This document shows, piece by piece, positions 25,798 through 34,522 of a stretch of 64,000 nt of DNA (position 1 is its first letter; each line of letters begins with the position of its first letter). The translations under genes and the position numbers were made by a program. Source of the stretch: Mycolicibacterium parafortuitum (GTDB lineage Bacteria > Actinomycetota > Actinomycetes > Mycobacteriales > Mycobacteriaceae); contig NZ_AP022598.1 of the NCBI RefSeq assembly GCF_010725485.1, positions 5,456,001-5,520,000 on the forward strand, given 5' to 3'. The notes beneath the pieces were generated by a model. The model saw only the letters and a list, made by a program, of their open reading frames with translations. It searched no databases and was not told where the DNA came from.

Positions 25798-27239
25798 TGC
25801 ACCCGCTGTCGCGGCGGATCACCGACGTGCTGGCACTGGAGACGTCGGCGCGGGCGATCCAGTTCGACGGACAGTGGAGCAGCTGGGGGCAGGTCGGCAC
25901 GCTGGCGCACCGGATCCGCGACCAGGTCGGCACCGCCTCCGCGGGAATGATGTTGCGCAACACACCGACCCACGTCGCCGCACTGCTCGGTGTGCTGGCC
26001 GGCGGCGGCACCGTGGTGGTGATCAACCCGTCCCGCGGCGACGACCGCACCCGCGCCGACATCGCGGCGCTCGGGGTACCGATCCTGATCGGAGCGACCG
26101 ACGATCTGGCGGCGCTGGCGCCGCAGACCTCGGCGACCACGGTGGCACTCGGCGGCCTCGACGACGCGCCGCACGTCAACGCCGGCACCGCCGCCGCGCG
26201 CGAGGACCGGTCCGGTGTCGCGGTGCGGATGCTCACCAGCGGCACCACCGGCCCACCCAAGCGGGTCGACCTGAGCTACGAGATGCTGGCCCGCAGCGTG
26301 ATGGGCCGCGACCCCGCCTCGTCGCCGCCACCCACCGAGCTCCGGCGCGGCGTGGCCATCGTGAACTCCCCGCTGGTGCACGTCGGTGGCGTGTTCCGAA
26401 TCCTGTTGTGCCTGGCCGAGGCCCGCCCGTTCGTGCTGCTGCCGAAGTTCGATCTCGGGCGGTGGTCCGACGCAGTGCGCGAGCACCGGCCGAGCGCGGT
26501 GTCCCTGGTGCCCGCGGCACTGCGCATGGTGCTGCACTCCGACCTGACCCGCGAAGACCTGACCGGCATCAAGGTGGTCACGTCCGGCACCGCGCCGCTG
26601 TCCGCCGATGACGCCGACGCGTTCACCGAGAAGTTCGGCATCCCGGTGCTCACCTCATACGCGGCCACCGAATTCGGCGGCGGTGTGGCGAGCTGGACGC
26701 TGGCCGACCACCAGCAGTTCTGGCACCAGAAGCGCGGCAGCGTCGGACGGGCCAACCCCGGAGCCCGGCTGCGGGTGGTCGACGACCACCGCGAACCCGT
26801 TCCACCCGGCCAGGCCGGCCTGCTGGAGGTGATCCCCGCCCAACTCGCCGAAACCGGCCAATGGATGCAGACCACCGACCTCGCACGCATCGACGAGGAC
26901 GGGTTTCTGTGGATCCTCGGACGCGCCGATCAGGCGATCATCCGCGGCGGGTTCAAGGTGATGCCCGACGACGTGAAGTCGGCGCTGGAATCTCATGCCG
27001 CCGTGGCCGGCGCGGCCGTGGTCGGGGTGCCGGATCCGCGCCTCGGCGAGACCCCGGCGGCGCTGGTCGAACTGCGCCCCGGCGATTCCGCGACGCCGCA
27101 GGAGCTGATGGACTACCTGCAGACCCGGCTGGCGCGGTATGAGGTCCCGACCGCACTGGTGCTCACCGACGCGATCCCCCGCACCCCGTCGGGCAAGCCT
27201 GACCTCACCGCCGTGCGGTCACACTTCGCGCAACGATGA
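25794..27239 (+). CDS. Acyl-CoA synthetase-like ANL protein 1
   Basis: AMP-binding protein of 481 aa. The phosphate loop is MLTSGTTGPPKRVDLS, where Arg replaces the usual Gly after Lys. Later motifs are YAATEFGG (A5), TTDLARIDEDGFLWILGR (A7-A8), and the catalytic Lys in TPSGKPDL. The N-terminal domain is short compared with typical FadD proteins. ATG at 25794 (or 25797) overlaps the crotonase stop, and its own stop overlaps the next start by 4 nt, so translation is coupled in both directions. It activates an unknown carboxylic acid to a CoA ester. Confidence 0.86.
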   Translation: MMHPLSRRITDVLALETSARAIQFDGQWSSWGQVGTLAHRIRDQVGTASAGMMLRNTPTHVAALLGVLAGGGTVVVINPSRGDDRTRADIAALGVPILIGATDDLAALAPQTSATTVALGGLDDAPHVNAGTAAAREDRSGVAVRMLTSGTTGPPKRVDLSYEMLARSVMGRDPASSPPPTELRRGVAIVNSPLVHVGGVFRILLCLAEARPFVLLPKFDLGRWSDAVREHRPSAVSLVPAALRMVLHSDLTREDLTGIKVVTSGTAPLSADDADAFTEKFGIPVLTSYAATEFGGGVASWTLADHQQFWHQKRGSVGRANPGARLRVVDDHREPVPPGQAGLLEVIPAQLAETGQWMQTTDLARIDEDGFLWILGRADQAIIRGGFKVMPDDVKSALESHAAVAGAAVVGVPDPRLGETPAALVELRPGDSATPQELMDYLQTRLARYEVPTALVLTDAIPRTPSGKPDLTAVRSHFAQR

Positions 27240-28789
27240 GCACCGCGCCGGTCACCGTCGCCGACGTGCTGCGCGCGCAACGCCGGTACGCCGACAAGCC
27301 GCTGCTGATCTGTGACGACGAGCGGCTCACCTACGCCGACGCGGATTCCCGGTCCGCGGCGCTGGCCGCACACCTGGTCACCCTCGGGGTCGGCAAGGGC
27401 AGCCACGTCGGGTTGCTGTATCCGAACGGGGCGCAGTTCGTCGTCGCAGCGCTCGCCGCGGCCCGCATCGGCGCGGTGGTCGTACCGTTCTCGACGTTCA
27501 GCACCGCCGCGGAGCTACGCAGACAGTTGGTCGACAGCGACGTCGGCGTGCTGCTCGCGGCCCGCACCTACCGCACCCACGACTATGTCGCGGCCCTCGG
27601 CGACGCGGTCGGTGCACCGGTGCCGGACGGACCGCTGTGGTCCACCGAGGTTCCGGTGTTGCGCCGCATCGTGTTCGACCTTGTGGTCGATCCCGCACCC
27701 GGAGCCGGAGACGTGAAAGCCCTGGAAGACGACGTCGACGGATCCGACGTCCTCGCGATCATCTACACCTCGGGCTCGACCAGCGACCCGAAGGGTGTCG
27801 TGCATACGCACGCGTCGTTGTTGGCACACCAGCGCAACCTCAACGAGATCCGTGGGCTCACCGAGGACGACAGGCTGTTCTGCAATTCGCCGTTCTTCTG
27901 GATCGGCGGGTTCGCGTTCGGGTTGCTGGCCACCCTCGTCGCCGGCGCGACGCTGATCTGCTCGAACGCGACCGACGCCGGACAGACCCTCGACCTGCTC
28001 GAAGCCGAGAAACCCACGGTCACCAACGGATTCGTCGCCGGCATCGCGCACCTGACCCGCCACCCGAGCTTCACCACCCGTGACCTGTCCTCGATGCGCC
28101 GCGGCAACCTGTACCCGATCATGGCCCCCGACGCGCGGCCCGACGACCCGGAGCTGCGGCACAACATGCTCGGCATGACGGAGGCGGGCAGCGTCGTGCT
28201 GCTGTCCGGCGACGAATCCGATCAGCCCGAATCCCGCCGCGGCTCCTACGGATTTCTGGCGCCCGGCTTCGACGCTCGGATCGTCGACCCGGATACCGGG
28301 CGCGACACCGTTGGCGCTGTCGGCGAACTGCTGCTGCGCGGACCACATCTGCTGCAGGGCTACTACGGCCGACCCCGCGAGGATTGCTTCGACGCCGACG
28401 GCTGGTTCCACACCGGCGACCTCGTGCGCCGCGACGACGACGAGGTCTTCTACTTCGTCGGCCGGGCCGGTTCGATGATCAAGACCGCGGGCGCCAACGT
28501 CGCACCCGCCGAGGTCGAGAAGGCGCTCACCGCGGCACTGGCGGTCGTCGACCCGAACGTGGCGGTGCACGTCGTCGGCCTGCCCGATCCCGAACGCGGG
28601 CAGATCGTCGCCGCCGTCATCGCGACCGACAGCGTGATCGACCAGACCGCCGTCACGGCGGCGCTGCGGGACACGCTGTCGTCCTACAAGATTCCCCGGC
28701 GCGTGCTGACGGTGCGCCCCACCGACGTGCCGACCATGTCCAGTGGCAAGCTCGACCTTCCCGCGCTGCGCAGGCTGTTCGATGACTGA
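27236..28789 (+). CDS. Acyl-CoA synthetase-like ANL protein 2
   Basis: AMP-binding protein of 517 aa with IIYTSGSTSDPKGVVHTH, NMLGMTEAGS, GWFHTGDLVRRDDDEVFYF and MSSGKLDLPAL carrying the C-terminal catalytic Lys. It shares the FWIGGFAFGLLATLVAGATLI block with the next synthetase, so these two are closer to each other than to the first. The 8-nt overlap with the following gene and the 4-nt overlap with the previous one keep it within a single translationally coupled array. Confidence 0.9.
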   Translation: MSTAPVTVADVLRAQRRYADKPLLICDDERLTYADADSRSAALAAHLVTLGVGKGSHVGLLYPNGAQFVVAALAAARIGAVVVPFSTFSTAAELRRQLVDSDVGVLLAARTYRTHDYVAALGDAVGAPVPDGPLWSTEVPVLRRIVFDLVVDPAPGAGDVKALEDDVDGSDVLAIIYTSGSTSDPKGVVHTHASLLAHQRNLNEIRGLTEDDRLFCNSPFFWIGGFAFGLLATLVAGATLICSNATDAGQTLDLLEAEKPTVTNGFVAGIAHLTRHPSFTTRDLSSMRRGNLYPIMAPDARPDDPELRHNMLGMTEAGSVVLLSGDESDQPESRRGSYGFLAPGFDARIVDPDTGRDTVGAVGELLLRGPHLLQGYYGRPREDCFDADGWFHTGDLVRRDDDEVFYFVGRAGSMIKTAGANVAPAEVEKALTAALAVVDPNVAVHVVGLPDPERGQIVAAVIATDSVIDQTAVTAALRDTLSSYKIPRRVLTVRPTDVPTMSSGKLDLPALRRLFDD

Positions 28790-30290
28790 CACGATCGACG
28801 CGCTGCTGCGCGCGCAGGCCGCGGCCCACCACGCCAAGGATGCGGTGATCGACCCCGGCGGCCGTATCAGTTACCGCGAACTCGACTCGGCCACAGCAGA
28901 ACTCGGTGCCGCCCTCATCGCGGTCGGCATCGGCAAGGGCACCAGGGTCGGACTGCTGATGCCCAACGGTGTGCGGTGGGCGCGCACCGCACTGGCGTTG
29001 ATGCGCATCGGCGCGGTGCTCGTCCCGCTGAGCACGCTGCTGACCCCGCGCGAGCTCGATGCGCAGCTGCGTACCGCGTCGGTGCAGTACCTGATCGCGG
29101 TCGAAGAGTTCCGCGGGCACCGCTACCTCGACCGCTTGTCCGCGGATCTTCCCGCGCTGCGTGCGGTGTGGACACCCGACCAGACAAACGCGCTCCCGCC
29201 CGGCCCGGCAGCGGTGGCGGACGCGATGGCCCGCGGCGTCAGACCTGCCGACCCGATGGCCATCCTGTTCACCTCGGGAAGCAGCGGCCCGCCCAAGGGT
29301 GTCCGGCATTCGCACGGCAACGCGATCGGTGCCGTCCGTGCCGGCCTGGCCGAGCGCTGCATCGACGCCCAGACCCGCCTGTACCTGCCGATGCCGTTGT
29401 TCTGGGTCGGCGGGTTCGGCGGCGGGCTGCTCTCGGCGCTGGTGGCCGGCGCGACCCTGATCACCGAGGCTGTCCCCCAACCCGCGTCGACGCTGCGGCT
29501 GCTGGCCGACGAGCGGGTGACGCTGTTCCGGGGCTGGCCCGACCAGGCGGTGGCGCTGGCCCGACACCTGCCCGGCTCCGGCGTACAGCTCGAGCTGCGC
29601 CCCGGCAGCCTGGAAGCCCTGCTCCCCCGCGATCTGCGGTCCACCCCCGGCGCCCGGGCGAACCTGTTCGGGATGACCGAGTCGTTCGGCCCGTACTGCG
29701 GCTACCGCGCCGACACCGATATGCCCGCCACCGCATGGGGAAGCTGCGGCCGACCGTTCGACGGGGTGCAGGTGCGCATCACCGACCCTGACACCGGCAC
29801 CGCGCTGCCTGCGGACTCGATCGGGATGATCGAGATCCGCGGCCGCACCGTCATGCAGGGCATCTGCGGGCGCGCTCGCGAGGACGTCTTCACCGCCGAC
29901 GGCTACTACCGCACAGGTGATCTCGGCCGTTTGGACGCCGACGGGTTCCTGTTCTCGCACGGCCGCGCCGACGACATGTTCAAGGTGCGCGGCGCGACCG
30001 TCTACCCGTCGGAGGTCGAGGAGGCGCTGCGAAGCCTCGACGGGGTGCGCGCGGCGTTTGTGACGAATCTGCCCGGCCCCGAAGGTGATCGCGTCGCGGC
30101 CGCGGTGGTGTGCGATGCGTCGATCACCGCCGACCGGCTGCACCGGGCCGCCCGCGAGGTGCTCAGCAGCTTCAAGGTGCCTTCGGGGTGGGTGCTCGTC
30201 GAGGACGAGGACAAGATCCCGCGCGGTCCGACGGGTAAGGTGGACGCGGTCCGGCTGCGGGAACTTCTCGAGTGCGGTTGCGGCGGCTAG
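28782..30290 (+). CDS. Acyl-CoA synthetase-like ANL protein 3
   Basis: AMP-binding protein of 502 aa: LFTSGSSGPPKGVRHSH, NLFGMTESFGPYCGY, YYRTGDLGRLDADGFLFSHGR and RGPTGKVDAVRL (catalytic Lys). The open frame begins at 28743, but ATG 28782 (MTDTIDALLRAQ) is preferred as it overlaps the previous stop by only 8 nt and matches where homology starts. Last gene of the 23.4-30.3 kb operon, followed by a terminator-like hairpin. Three synthetases may handle successive acids or different side-chain lengths. Confidence 0.9.
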   Translation: MTDTIDALLRAQAAAHHAKDAVIDPGGRISYRELDSATAELGAALIAVGIGKGTRVGLLMPNGVRWARTALALMRIGAVLVPLSTLLTPRELDAQLRTASVQYLIAVEEFRGHRYLDRLSADLPALRAVWTPDQTNALPPGPAAVADAMARGVRPADPMAILFTSGSSGPPKGVRHSHGNAIGAVRAGLAERCIDAQTRLYLPMPLFWVGGFGGGLLSALVAGATLITEAVPQPASTLRLLADERVTLFRGWPDQAVALARHLPGSGVQLELRPGSLEALLPRDLRSTPGARANLFGMTESFGPYCGYRADTDMPATAWGSCGRPFDGVQVRITDPDTGTALPADSIGMIEIRGRTVMQGICGRAREDVFTADGYYRTGDLGRLDADGFLFSHGRADDMFKVRGATVYPSEVEEALRSLDGVRAAFVTNLPGPEGDRVAAAVVCDASITADRLHRAAREVLSSFKVPSGWVLVEDEDKIPRGPTGKVDAVRLRELLECGCGG

Positions 30291-30293
30291 TAC

Positions 30294-30327
30294 TGATACG
30301 CGCCGCGAAAACCGCTGCGGCGCATCA
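30294..30327 (+). terminator. Hairpin downstream of the crotonase/synthetase operon
   Basis: TGAT-ac-GCGCCGC (30294-30306) pairs with GCGGCGC-ATCA (30317-30327) around a GAAAACC-containing loop, 3 nt after the synthetase stop codon. No U-tract. Confidence 0.6.
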
Positions 30328-30806
30328 GCTGAACCTCCTCGTGAGCTGTGTTGACAGACCTGCGGAACGGGCGTGTACTGGACTTCGAAGATCACGAGGT
30401 CACACAATGATTGTCCATGACGCCAGTGCCGATGTTGATGCCTCGGCTCGTGCGAGCGCGAGGCCGTGATGGGTCCCGCCGCCGCGATCCGGAACCTGCT
30501 CAGGGCAGGAGAACCTGCGGCCAGCCGTGCCGCCAGCGGCCGGTGGGCCATCGACAGGATTCGCCGCCGAAACCGATTCGCGGACTGCTCCCGCGACACC
30601 AGGCTCGCACACCAACAGCGGTGTGATCACCCGGACAGGGGCGGCCCGACGACCGATCCCTGAGGCCTACCTCGGATTCGCCGAACGCATGGGCACACAT
30701 CCGCGTACAGTGGTGACTATCAGCGGTTTTTCGTACACGCGACCATATTGCGCATGTCATTGCTGATTCCAGGATTGGGGCCTAGCGGCCGGGACGGGAG
30801 CGTCGC
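30328..30806. other. Non-coding gap upstream of DUF5994 gene
   Basis: About 480 bp without a convincing gene. The short open frames here (for example 76 aa on the minus strand at 30400-30630 and 65 aa on the plus strand at 30466-30663) are rich in Arg and Cys, have no recognisable domain and overlap one another. The final 20 bp contain GGGAG 7 nt before the DUF5994 ATG. It could hold a long leader or a decayed gene; I see no insertion-sequence ends. Confidence 0.5.
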
Positions 30807-31358
30807 ATGACGCCACAGATGACACGCAAGAACGATCAGAACACGACCGTCCCTGCACGCACACCGCGGCTACGGTTGAAGAGCAAGGCACCACGAACCG
30901 GATACGTCGACGGCGCCTGGTGGCCGCGCACCGAGGATCTCACCACGGAGCTGCCTGACCTCTTGGCGGTGCTGTCGGTACGCCTGGGCCGCATCGACCG
31001 AGTGTTGTACCACCTGGGCGCCTGGGCGAACGCCCCCCGGAAATTCACGACCGGCGGCCGGGCAGTACGCCTGGATGGATACCGGCTTCAGCCGCTCAAC
31101 TCGATCACAGTTCTCGGCCTCGACGGCAATCACGCCCGCCTCACCCTGCTGGTGATCCCGCCACGCACCGATCCCGACGACGCCCACACCACGATGATGG
31201 CGGCGGCCGAGGCGGAGAACGCCGCCACCCTCGACGGGCTGCTCATGATGAGCCCACGAGAACGCGACCGACGAACCCAGGCGACCGTGGCCGAAGACCG
31301 CTGGGAGTCCGAAGGCGGAACGACGACTTTCCCGAGACCGACGCCGATCTCCTGCTGA
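30807..31358 (+). CDS. DUF5994 family protein, possible 3' frameshift
   Basis: Conserved actinobacterial protein of unknown function, 183 aa as read. The core is recognisable from RLRLKSKAPRTGYVDGAWWP through LLAVLSVRLGRIDRVLYHLG, and from GYRLQPLNSITVLGLDG to LTLLVIPPRTDP. After DRWESEGG (about 31312) the frame gives an unlikely tail TTTFPRPTPISC. Another frame there reads RNDDFPETDADLLLKQAEALRAQ, which looks like the natural continuation. A one-base indel or sequence error near 31315-31325 is therefore suspected. No membrane segment or signal is seen. Convergent with the CoA-transferase at 31392. Confidence 0.75.
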   Translation: MTPQMTRKNDQNTTVPARTPRLRLKSKAPRTGYVDGAWWPRTEDLTTELPDLLAVLSVRLGRIDRVLYHLGAWANAPRKFTTGGRAVRLDGYRLQPLNSITVLGLDGNHARLTLLVIPPRTDPDDAHTTMMAAAEAENAATLDGLLMMSPRERDRRTQATVAEDRWESEGGTTTFPRPTPISC

Positions 31359-31391
31359 AACAAGCCGAGGCGCTGCGGGCGCAGGCGCCAC

Positions 31392-32576
31392 TCACACCAC
31401 CGCGCGCTCACGCAGACCGTCGATCTGTTCTGCGGTGTATCCGACCTCACCGAGGATCTCGTCGGTGTGCTCTCCGAGCAGCGGGGCGCGCCGGCGGATC
31501 TCCCCCGGAGTCGCCGACAGCCGGAACGGGGTCTCGATCAGCGGCACCTCCTTCGGGGTGCCGGGAAACGGTACCCGCTTGAGATAGCCCATAGCCCGCA
31601 CATGCGGGTCGTCGAGCGCTTCCTGTGTCGAATGCATGGGCGCGGCAGGCAGTTTCGCCGCCTCCAACAGCCCGAGTACCTCTGCCTTGGTCTTGTCGGC
31701 GCACCACCGCGCCATGATGGCGTTCAGCTCGTCGCCGTGCTGCCAGCGCAGATCGTCGTCGGCGAACCGCGGATCGTCGAACAACTCCGGCCGTCCGACT
31801 AACCTGCACCACCGCTTGAACATCGACGGCCCGGCGATCTGCAGCAGCACCCAGCCGTCGTCGGCGGTCCGGTACAGGTCACACGGCGCCACCGAGGTGC
31901 CCTGATTGGCCATCCGTGGCTTGTCGGTGCCCAGCAGGTCACGCTCGATCAGGAATGCGTTGGACAGCATCATCGCGGTCGGCAGCAGCGCACCCTCGAC
32001 GTGCTGGCCCTCCCCGGTCCGGTCGCGGTGGTAGAGCGCCATCATCACCCCGATCGTCAACGTCAGCGCGGTGCCGAAGTCCGCGTACGGGACCACGGTG
32101 CGGATCGGCTGCTCCGGCAGACCCTGCCGGTACACCGCACCGGACATCACCTGCCCGGCACCGTCGAACCCGATCCGGTCACTGTACGGTCCGCCCTCGC
32201 CGTACGCGGTCGCGCTGGCCAGGATGATGTCGGGTCTGATCGCCCGCAGCGTGTCGTAATCCAGTCCGCTGGCCCGCATTCCGGCAGCGGGCATGTTCGC
32301 GACGACGATGTCGGCACCGGCCACCAGCTTGCGGGTGACCTCCTGCCCCTCGGCGGTGGTGGTGTCCAGCGTCAGCGAGCGCTTGTTGCGGTTGCACTGC
32401 AGGAACGTGCCGCCCTCACCGGTATCGGCGATCGACTGCACCCAGCGGTCCTCGCCGCCTTCGCGTTTCTCGACCCGGATCACGTCGGCACCCATGTCCG
32501 CCAGCAGCGCCGAGCACCACGGGGCGGCGATGAACCGGCCGTAGTCGAGTACGCGGATCCCGTCGAGAACCCCCAT
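31392..32576 (-). CDS. Family III (CaiB/BaiF) CoA-transferase
   Basis: A 394-aa CoA-transferase with GIRVLDYGRFIAAPWCSALL, ADMGADVIRVEK and the probable catalytic Asp in IGFDGAGQVMSG. It would exchange CoA between a donor thioester and an acid. The start at ATG 32576 has GGGGAGG 5 nt upstream; a longer frame to 32606 reaches into the upstream palindrome and is less likely. Though co-directional with the upstream GntR/FadE/FadA/SDR operon, it is separated by a perfect 22-bp-arm palindrome, so it probably has its own promoter or low read-through. Confidence 0.92.
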   Translation of the reverse strand: MGVLDGIRVLDYGRFIAAPWCSALLADMGADVIRVEKREGGEDRWVQSIADTGEGGTFLQCNRNKRSLTLDTTTAEGQEVTRKLVAGADIVVANMPAAGMRASGLDYDTLRAIRPDIILASATAYGEGGPYSDRIGFDGAGQVMSGAVYRQGLPEQPIRTVVPYADFGTALTLTIGVMMALYHRDRTGEGQHVEGALLPTAMMLSNAFLIERDLLGTDKPRMANQGTSVAPCDLYRTADDGWVLLQIAGPSMFKRWCRLVGRPELFDDPRFADDDLRWQHGDELNAIMARWCADKTKAEVLGLLEAAKLPAAPMHSTQEALDDPHVRAMGYLKRVPFPGTPKEVPLIETPFRLSATPGEIRRRAPLLGEHTDEILGEVGYTAEQIDGLRERAVV

Positions 32577-32592
32577 GCCTACCTCCCCTTGG

Positions 32593-32652
32593 GCGAGCAG
32601 ACACAAACTCGCACGATTCAGCGCGAAAAGGTGCGAGTTTGTGTCTGCTCGC
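32593..32652. terminator. Perfect 22-bp-arm palindrome between GntR and CoA-transferase genes
   Basis: Arms from GCGAGCAGACACAAACTCGC (32593-32614) and its exact complement (32631-32652), with a 16-nt loop. It starts 3 nt after the GntR stop region on the minus strand. The GAGCAGAC...AAA core resembles hairpins often seen at mycobacterial gene ends (from memory), so an intrinsic terminator is the likely role. Here it lies between co-directional genes. Confidence 0.75.
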
Positions 32653-32655
32653 GAG

Positions 32656-33324
32656 TCATCCGATCACGCCTCGGCGGGTCAGGTGGTCGATCAGCGGACC
32701 GGCGGCGGCGCACAGGTGTTCCGACATCGCGTCCCTGGCCGCCGCACCGTCGCGCTTGCGCAGCGCGTCCAGGAGCTGCCGGTGGTCGCGCATCGAGTGT
32801 GCGGGCCACCCCTCGACGGTCGGGTACACGGATTCCAGCGCGAACCGGGTGATCTGGCCCATCAGCTGGGCCAGCTTCGGCGAGCCGGCCGCGAGGTTGA
32901 CCCCGCGGTGGAACGCGTGGTTGAGCCGCACCGCGGCCTCGTGATCGACGGCGTGATACGCCGATTCGAGTTCGTCCTGGATCCGTTCGAGTTCGGCGAG
33001 CTGTTCGTCGGTGATCAGCTCGGCCGCCCGGCTGGCCAGCACCCCGCCGATGTGGGCCTGCACGTCGGAGACGTCGGCGATGTCACGCTCGGTGATCGGC
33101 AGCACCACGAACCCCCGCCGCGGCTGCTGGGCCAGCAGTCCCTCGGCACGCAGCCCGAACAGCGCCTCGCGCACCGGGGTCACGCTGATGCCGAGTTCGG
33201 CGGCCAGTTGCTCGAGCCGGATGTAGCGGCCCGGCGGGTAGGTGCCCTCGAAGATCCGCCGCCGCACGAACCGGGCGACGTCCTCGGCGAGCTGCGGCCT
33301 GGCCGCGAAGTCGGGAATGCTCAA
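32656..33324 (-). CDS. GntR-family regulator (FCD domain)
   Basis: A 222-aa GntR regulator with HTH LEQLAAELGISVTPVREALFGL and an FCD helical domain containing LNHAFHRGVNLAAGS and MRDHRQLLDALRKRDG, where Asp and His residues usually coordinate metal. The likely start is a TTG (33324), 4 nt after the FadE stop, so translation is probably coupled; no in-frame ATG precedes the HTH. Being downstream of the beta-oxidation genes, it may feed back on the palindromic site at 36516. Confidence 0.88.
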   Translation of the reverse strand: MSIPDFAARPQLAEDVARFVRRRIFEGTYPPGRYIRLEQLAAELGISVTPVREALFGLRAEGLLAQQPRRGFVVLPITERDIADVSDVQAHIGGVLASRAAELITDEQLAELERIQDELESAYHAVDHEAAVRLNHAFHRGVNLAAGSPKLAQLMGQITRFALESVYPTVEGWPAHSMRDHRQLLDALRKRDGAAARDAMSEHLCAAAGPLIDHLTRRGVIG

Positions 33325-33328
33325 CGCC

Positions 33329-34522
33329 CTAGACCCGGTAGTCCGCCAGCAATCGCTTGCTGATGATGTTCTTCTGGATCTCGCTGGTGCCCTCGCCGAT
33401 CAGCAGGAAGGGCGCGTCACGCATCAGCCGTTCCACCTCGTACTCCTTCGAGTACCCGTACCCGCCGTGGATGCGGAAGCTCTGCTGGGTCACCTCCGCG
33501 CACACCTCGCTGGCGAAGTACTTCGCCATCCCCGCGGCGACGTCGTTGCGCTCACCGGAGTCCTTGAGCCGGGCCGCGTTGACCATCATCAGGTGGGCGG
33601 CCTCGACCTTGGTCGCCATCTCCGCGAGCTGGAACGCGATGGCCTGATGGTCGGCGATCGGCTTGCCGAAGGTGCTGCGCTGCTGGGCATATCGCACCGC
33701 GAGCTCGAACGCCCGGATCCCGACGCCGCAGGCCCGTGCCGACACGTTGACGCGGCCGACCTCGACGCCGTCCATCATCTGGAAGAAGCCCTGCCCGGGC
33801 GCCTCACCGAGGATGTCGGTGGCCTTGGCCCGGTATCCGTCGAAGATCAGCTCGGTGGTGTCGATGCCCTTGTAGCCGAGCTTGTCGAGCTTGCCCGGGA
33901 TGGTCAGACCCGGAACGACTTCGCCGAAGCCCGTGGGCTTTTCGACCAGGAATGCGGTCAGGTTGCGGTGCGGTTTGTCGGCCCCCTCGTCGGTGCGCAC
34001 CAGCGTCGCCACCAGCGTCGAGCTGCCACCGTTGGTCAGCCACATCTTCTGGCCGTCGATGGTGTAGGTGCCGTCGCCGTTGTCGCGGGCGCGGGTGCGG
34101 ATCGCCGCGACGTCGGAACCGAGTTCGGGCTCCGACATCGAGAACGCTCCGCGGGTCTCCCCGGTTGCCATCCGCGGGAGATAGTGACTCTTCTGCGCGT
34201 CGGTGCCGTGCTGGCGGATCATGTACGCGACGATGAAGTGGGTGTTGATCACCCCCGACACGCTCATCCAGCCGCGGGCCAGTTCCTCGACACACAGCGC
34301 GTAGGTGAGCAGCGACTCCCCCAGCCCGCCGTACTCCTCCGGGATCATCAGCCCGAACAGGCCCATCTCCCGCATCGCGTCGACGATCGCCTGCGGATAG
34401 GTGTCGGAGTGCTCCAGCTCCTGGGCGGTCGGGATGACCTCCTTGTCGACGAATTGCCGTACCGTGGCCACGATCTCGGTCTGGAACTCGGTCAGGCCCA
34501 GGGTCTGCGCAAGTTTGGTCAT
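33329..34522 (-). CDS. Acyl-CoA dehydrogenase (FadE)
   Basis: A complete 397-aa acyl-CoA dehydrogenase: FSMSEPELGSDVAAIRTRA (FAD/substrate loop), YTIDGQKMWLTNG, RIHGGYGYSKEYEVERLMRDA and the catalytic-type IGEGTSEIQ. The Glu of the xEGT motif is kept, so it is a self-sufficient homotetrameric type, unlike the paired FadE proteins elsewhere in the window. ATG 34522 overlaps the thiolase stop by 4 nt; the frame continuing to 34948 is antisense-like. Likely acts on a short or branched acyl-CoA in the same operon as a thiolase and SDR. Confidence 0.94.
   Translation of the reverse strand: MTKLAQTLGLTEFQTEIVATVRQFVDKEVIPTAQELEHSDTYPQAIVDAMREMGLFGLMIPEEYGGLGESLLTYALCVEELARGWMSVSGVINTHFIVAYMIRQHGTDAQKSHYLPRMATGETRGAFSMSEPELGSDVAAIRTRARDNGDGTYTIDGQKMWLTNGGSSTLVATLVRTDEGADKPHRNLTAFLVEKPTGFGEVVPGLTIPGKLDKLGYKGIDTTELIFDGYRAKATDILGEAPGQGFFQMMDGVEVGRVNVSARACGVGIRAFELAVRYAQQRSTFGKPIADHQAIAFQLAEMATKVEAAHLMMVNAARLKDSGERNDVAAGMAKYFASEVCAEVTQQSFRIHGGYGYSKEYEVERLMRDAPFLLIGEGTSEIQKNIISKRLLADYRV

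Noticed and set aside
28653..30599. 648-aa minus-strand open frame over the third synthetase
   Set aside because: Antisense to a clear ANL enzyme; low-complexity Arg/Gln/Gly translation.
30400..30760. Several overlapping short open frames (65-86 aa) between the synthetase operon and DUF5994
   Set aside because: They overlap on both strands, have atypical composition and no upstream ribosome site; none can be preferred.
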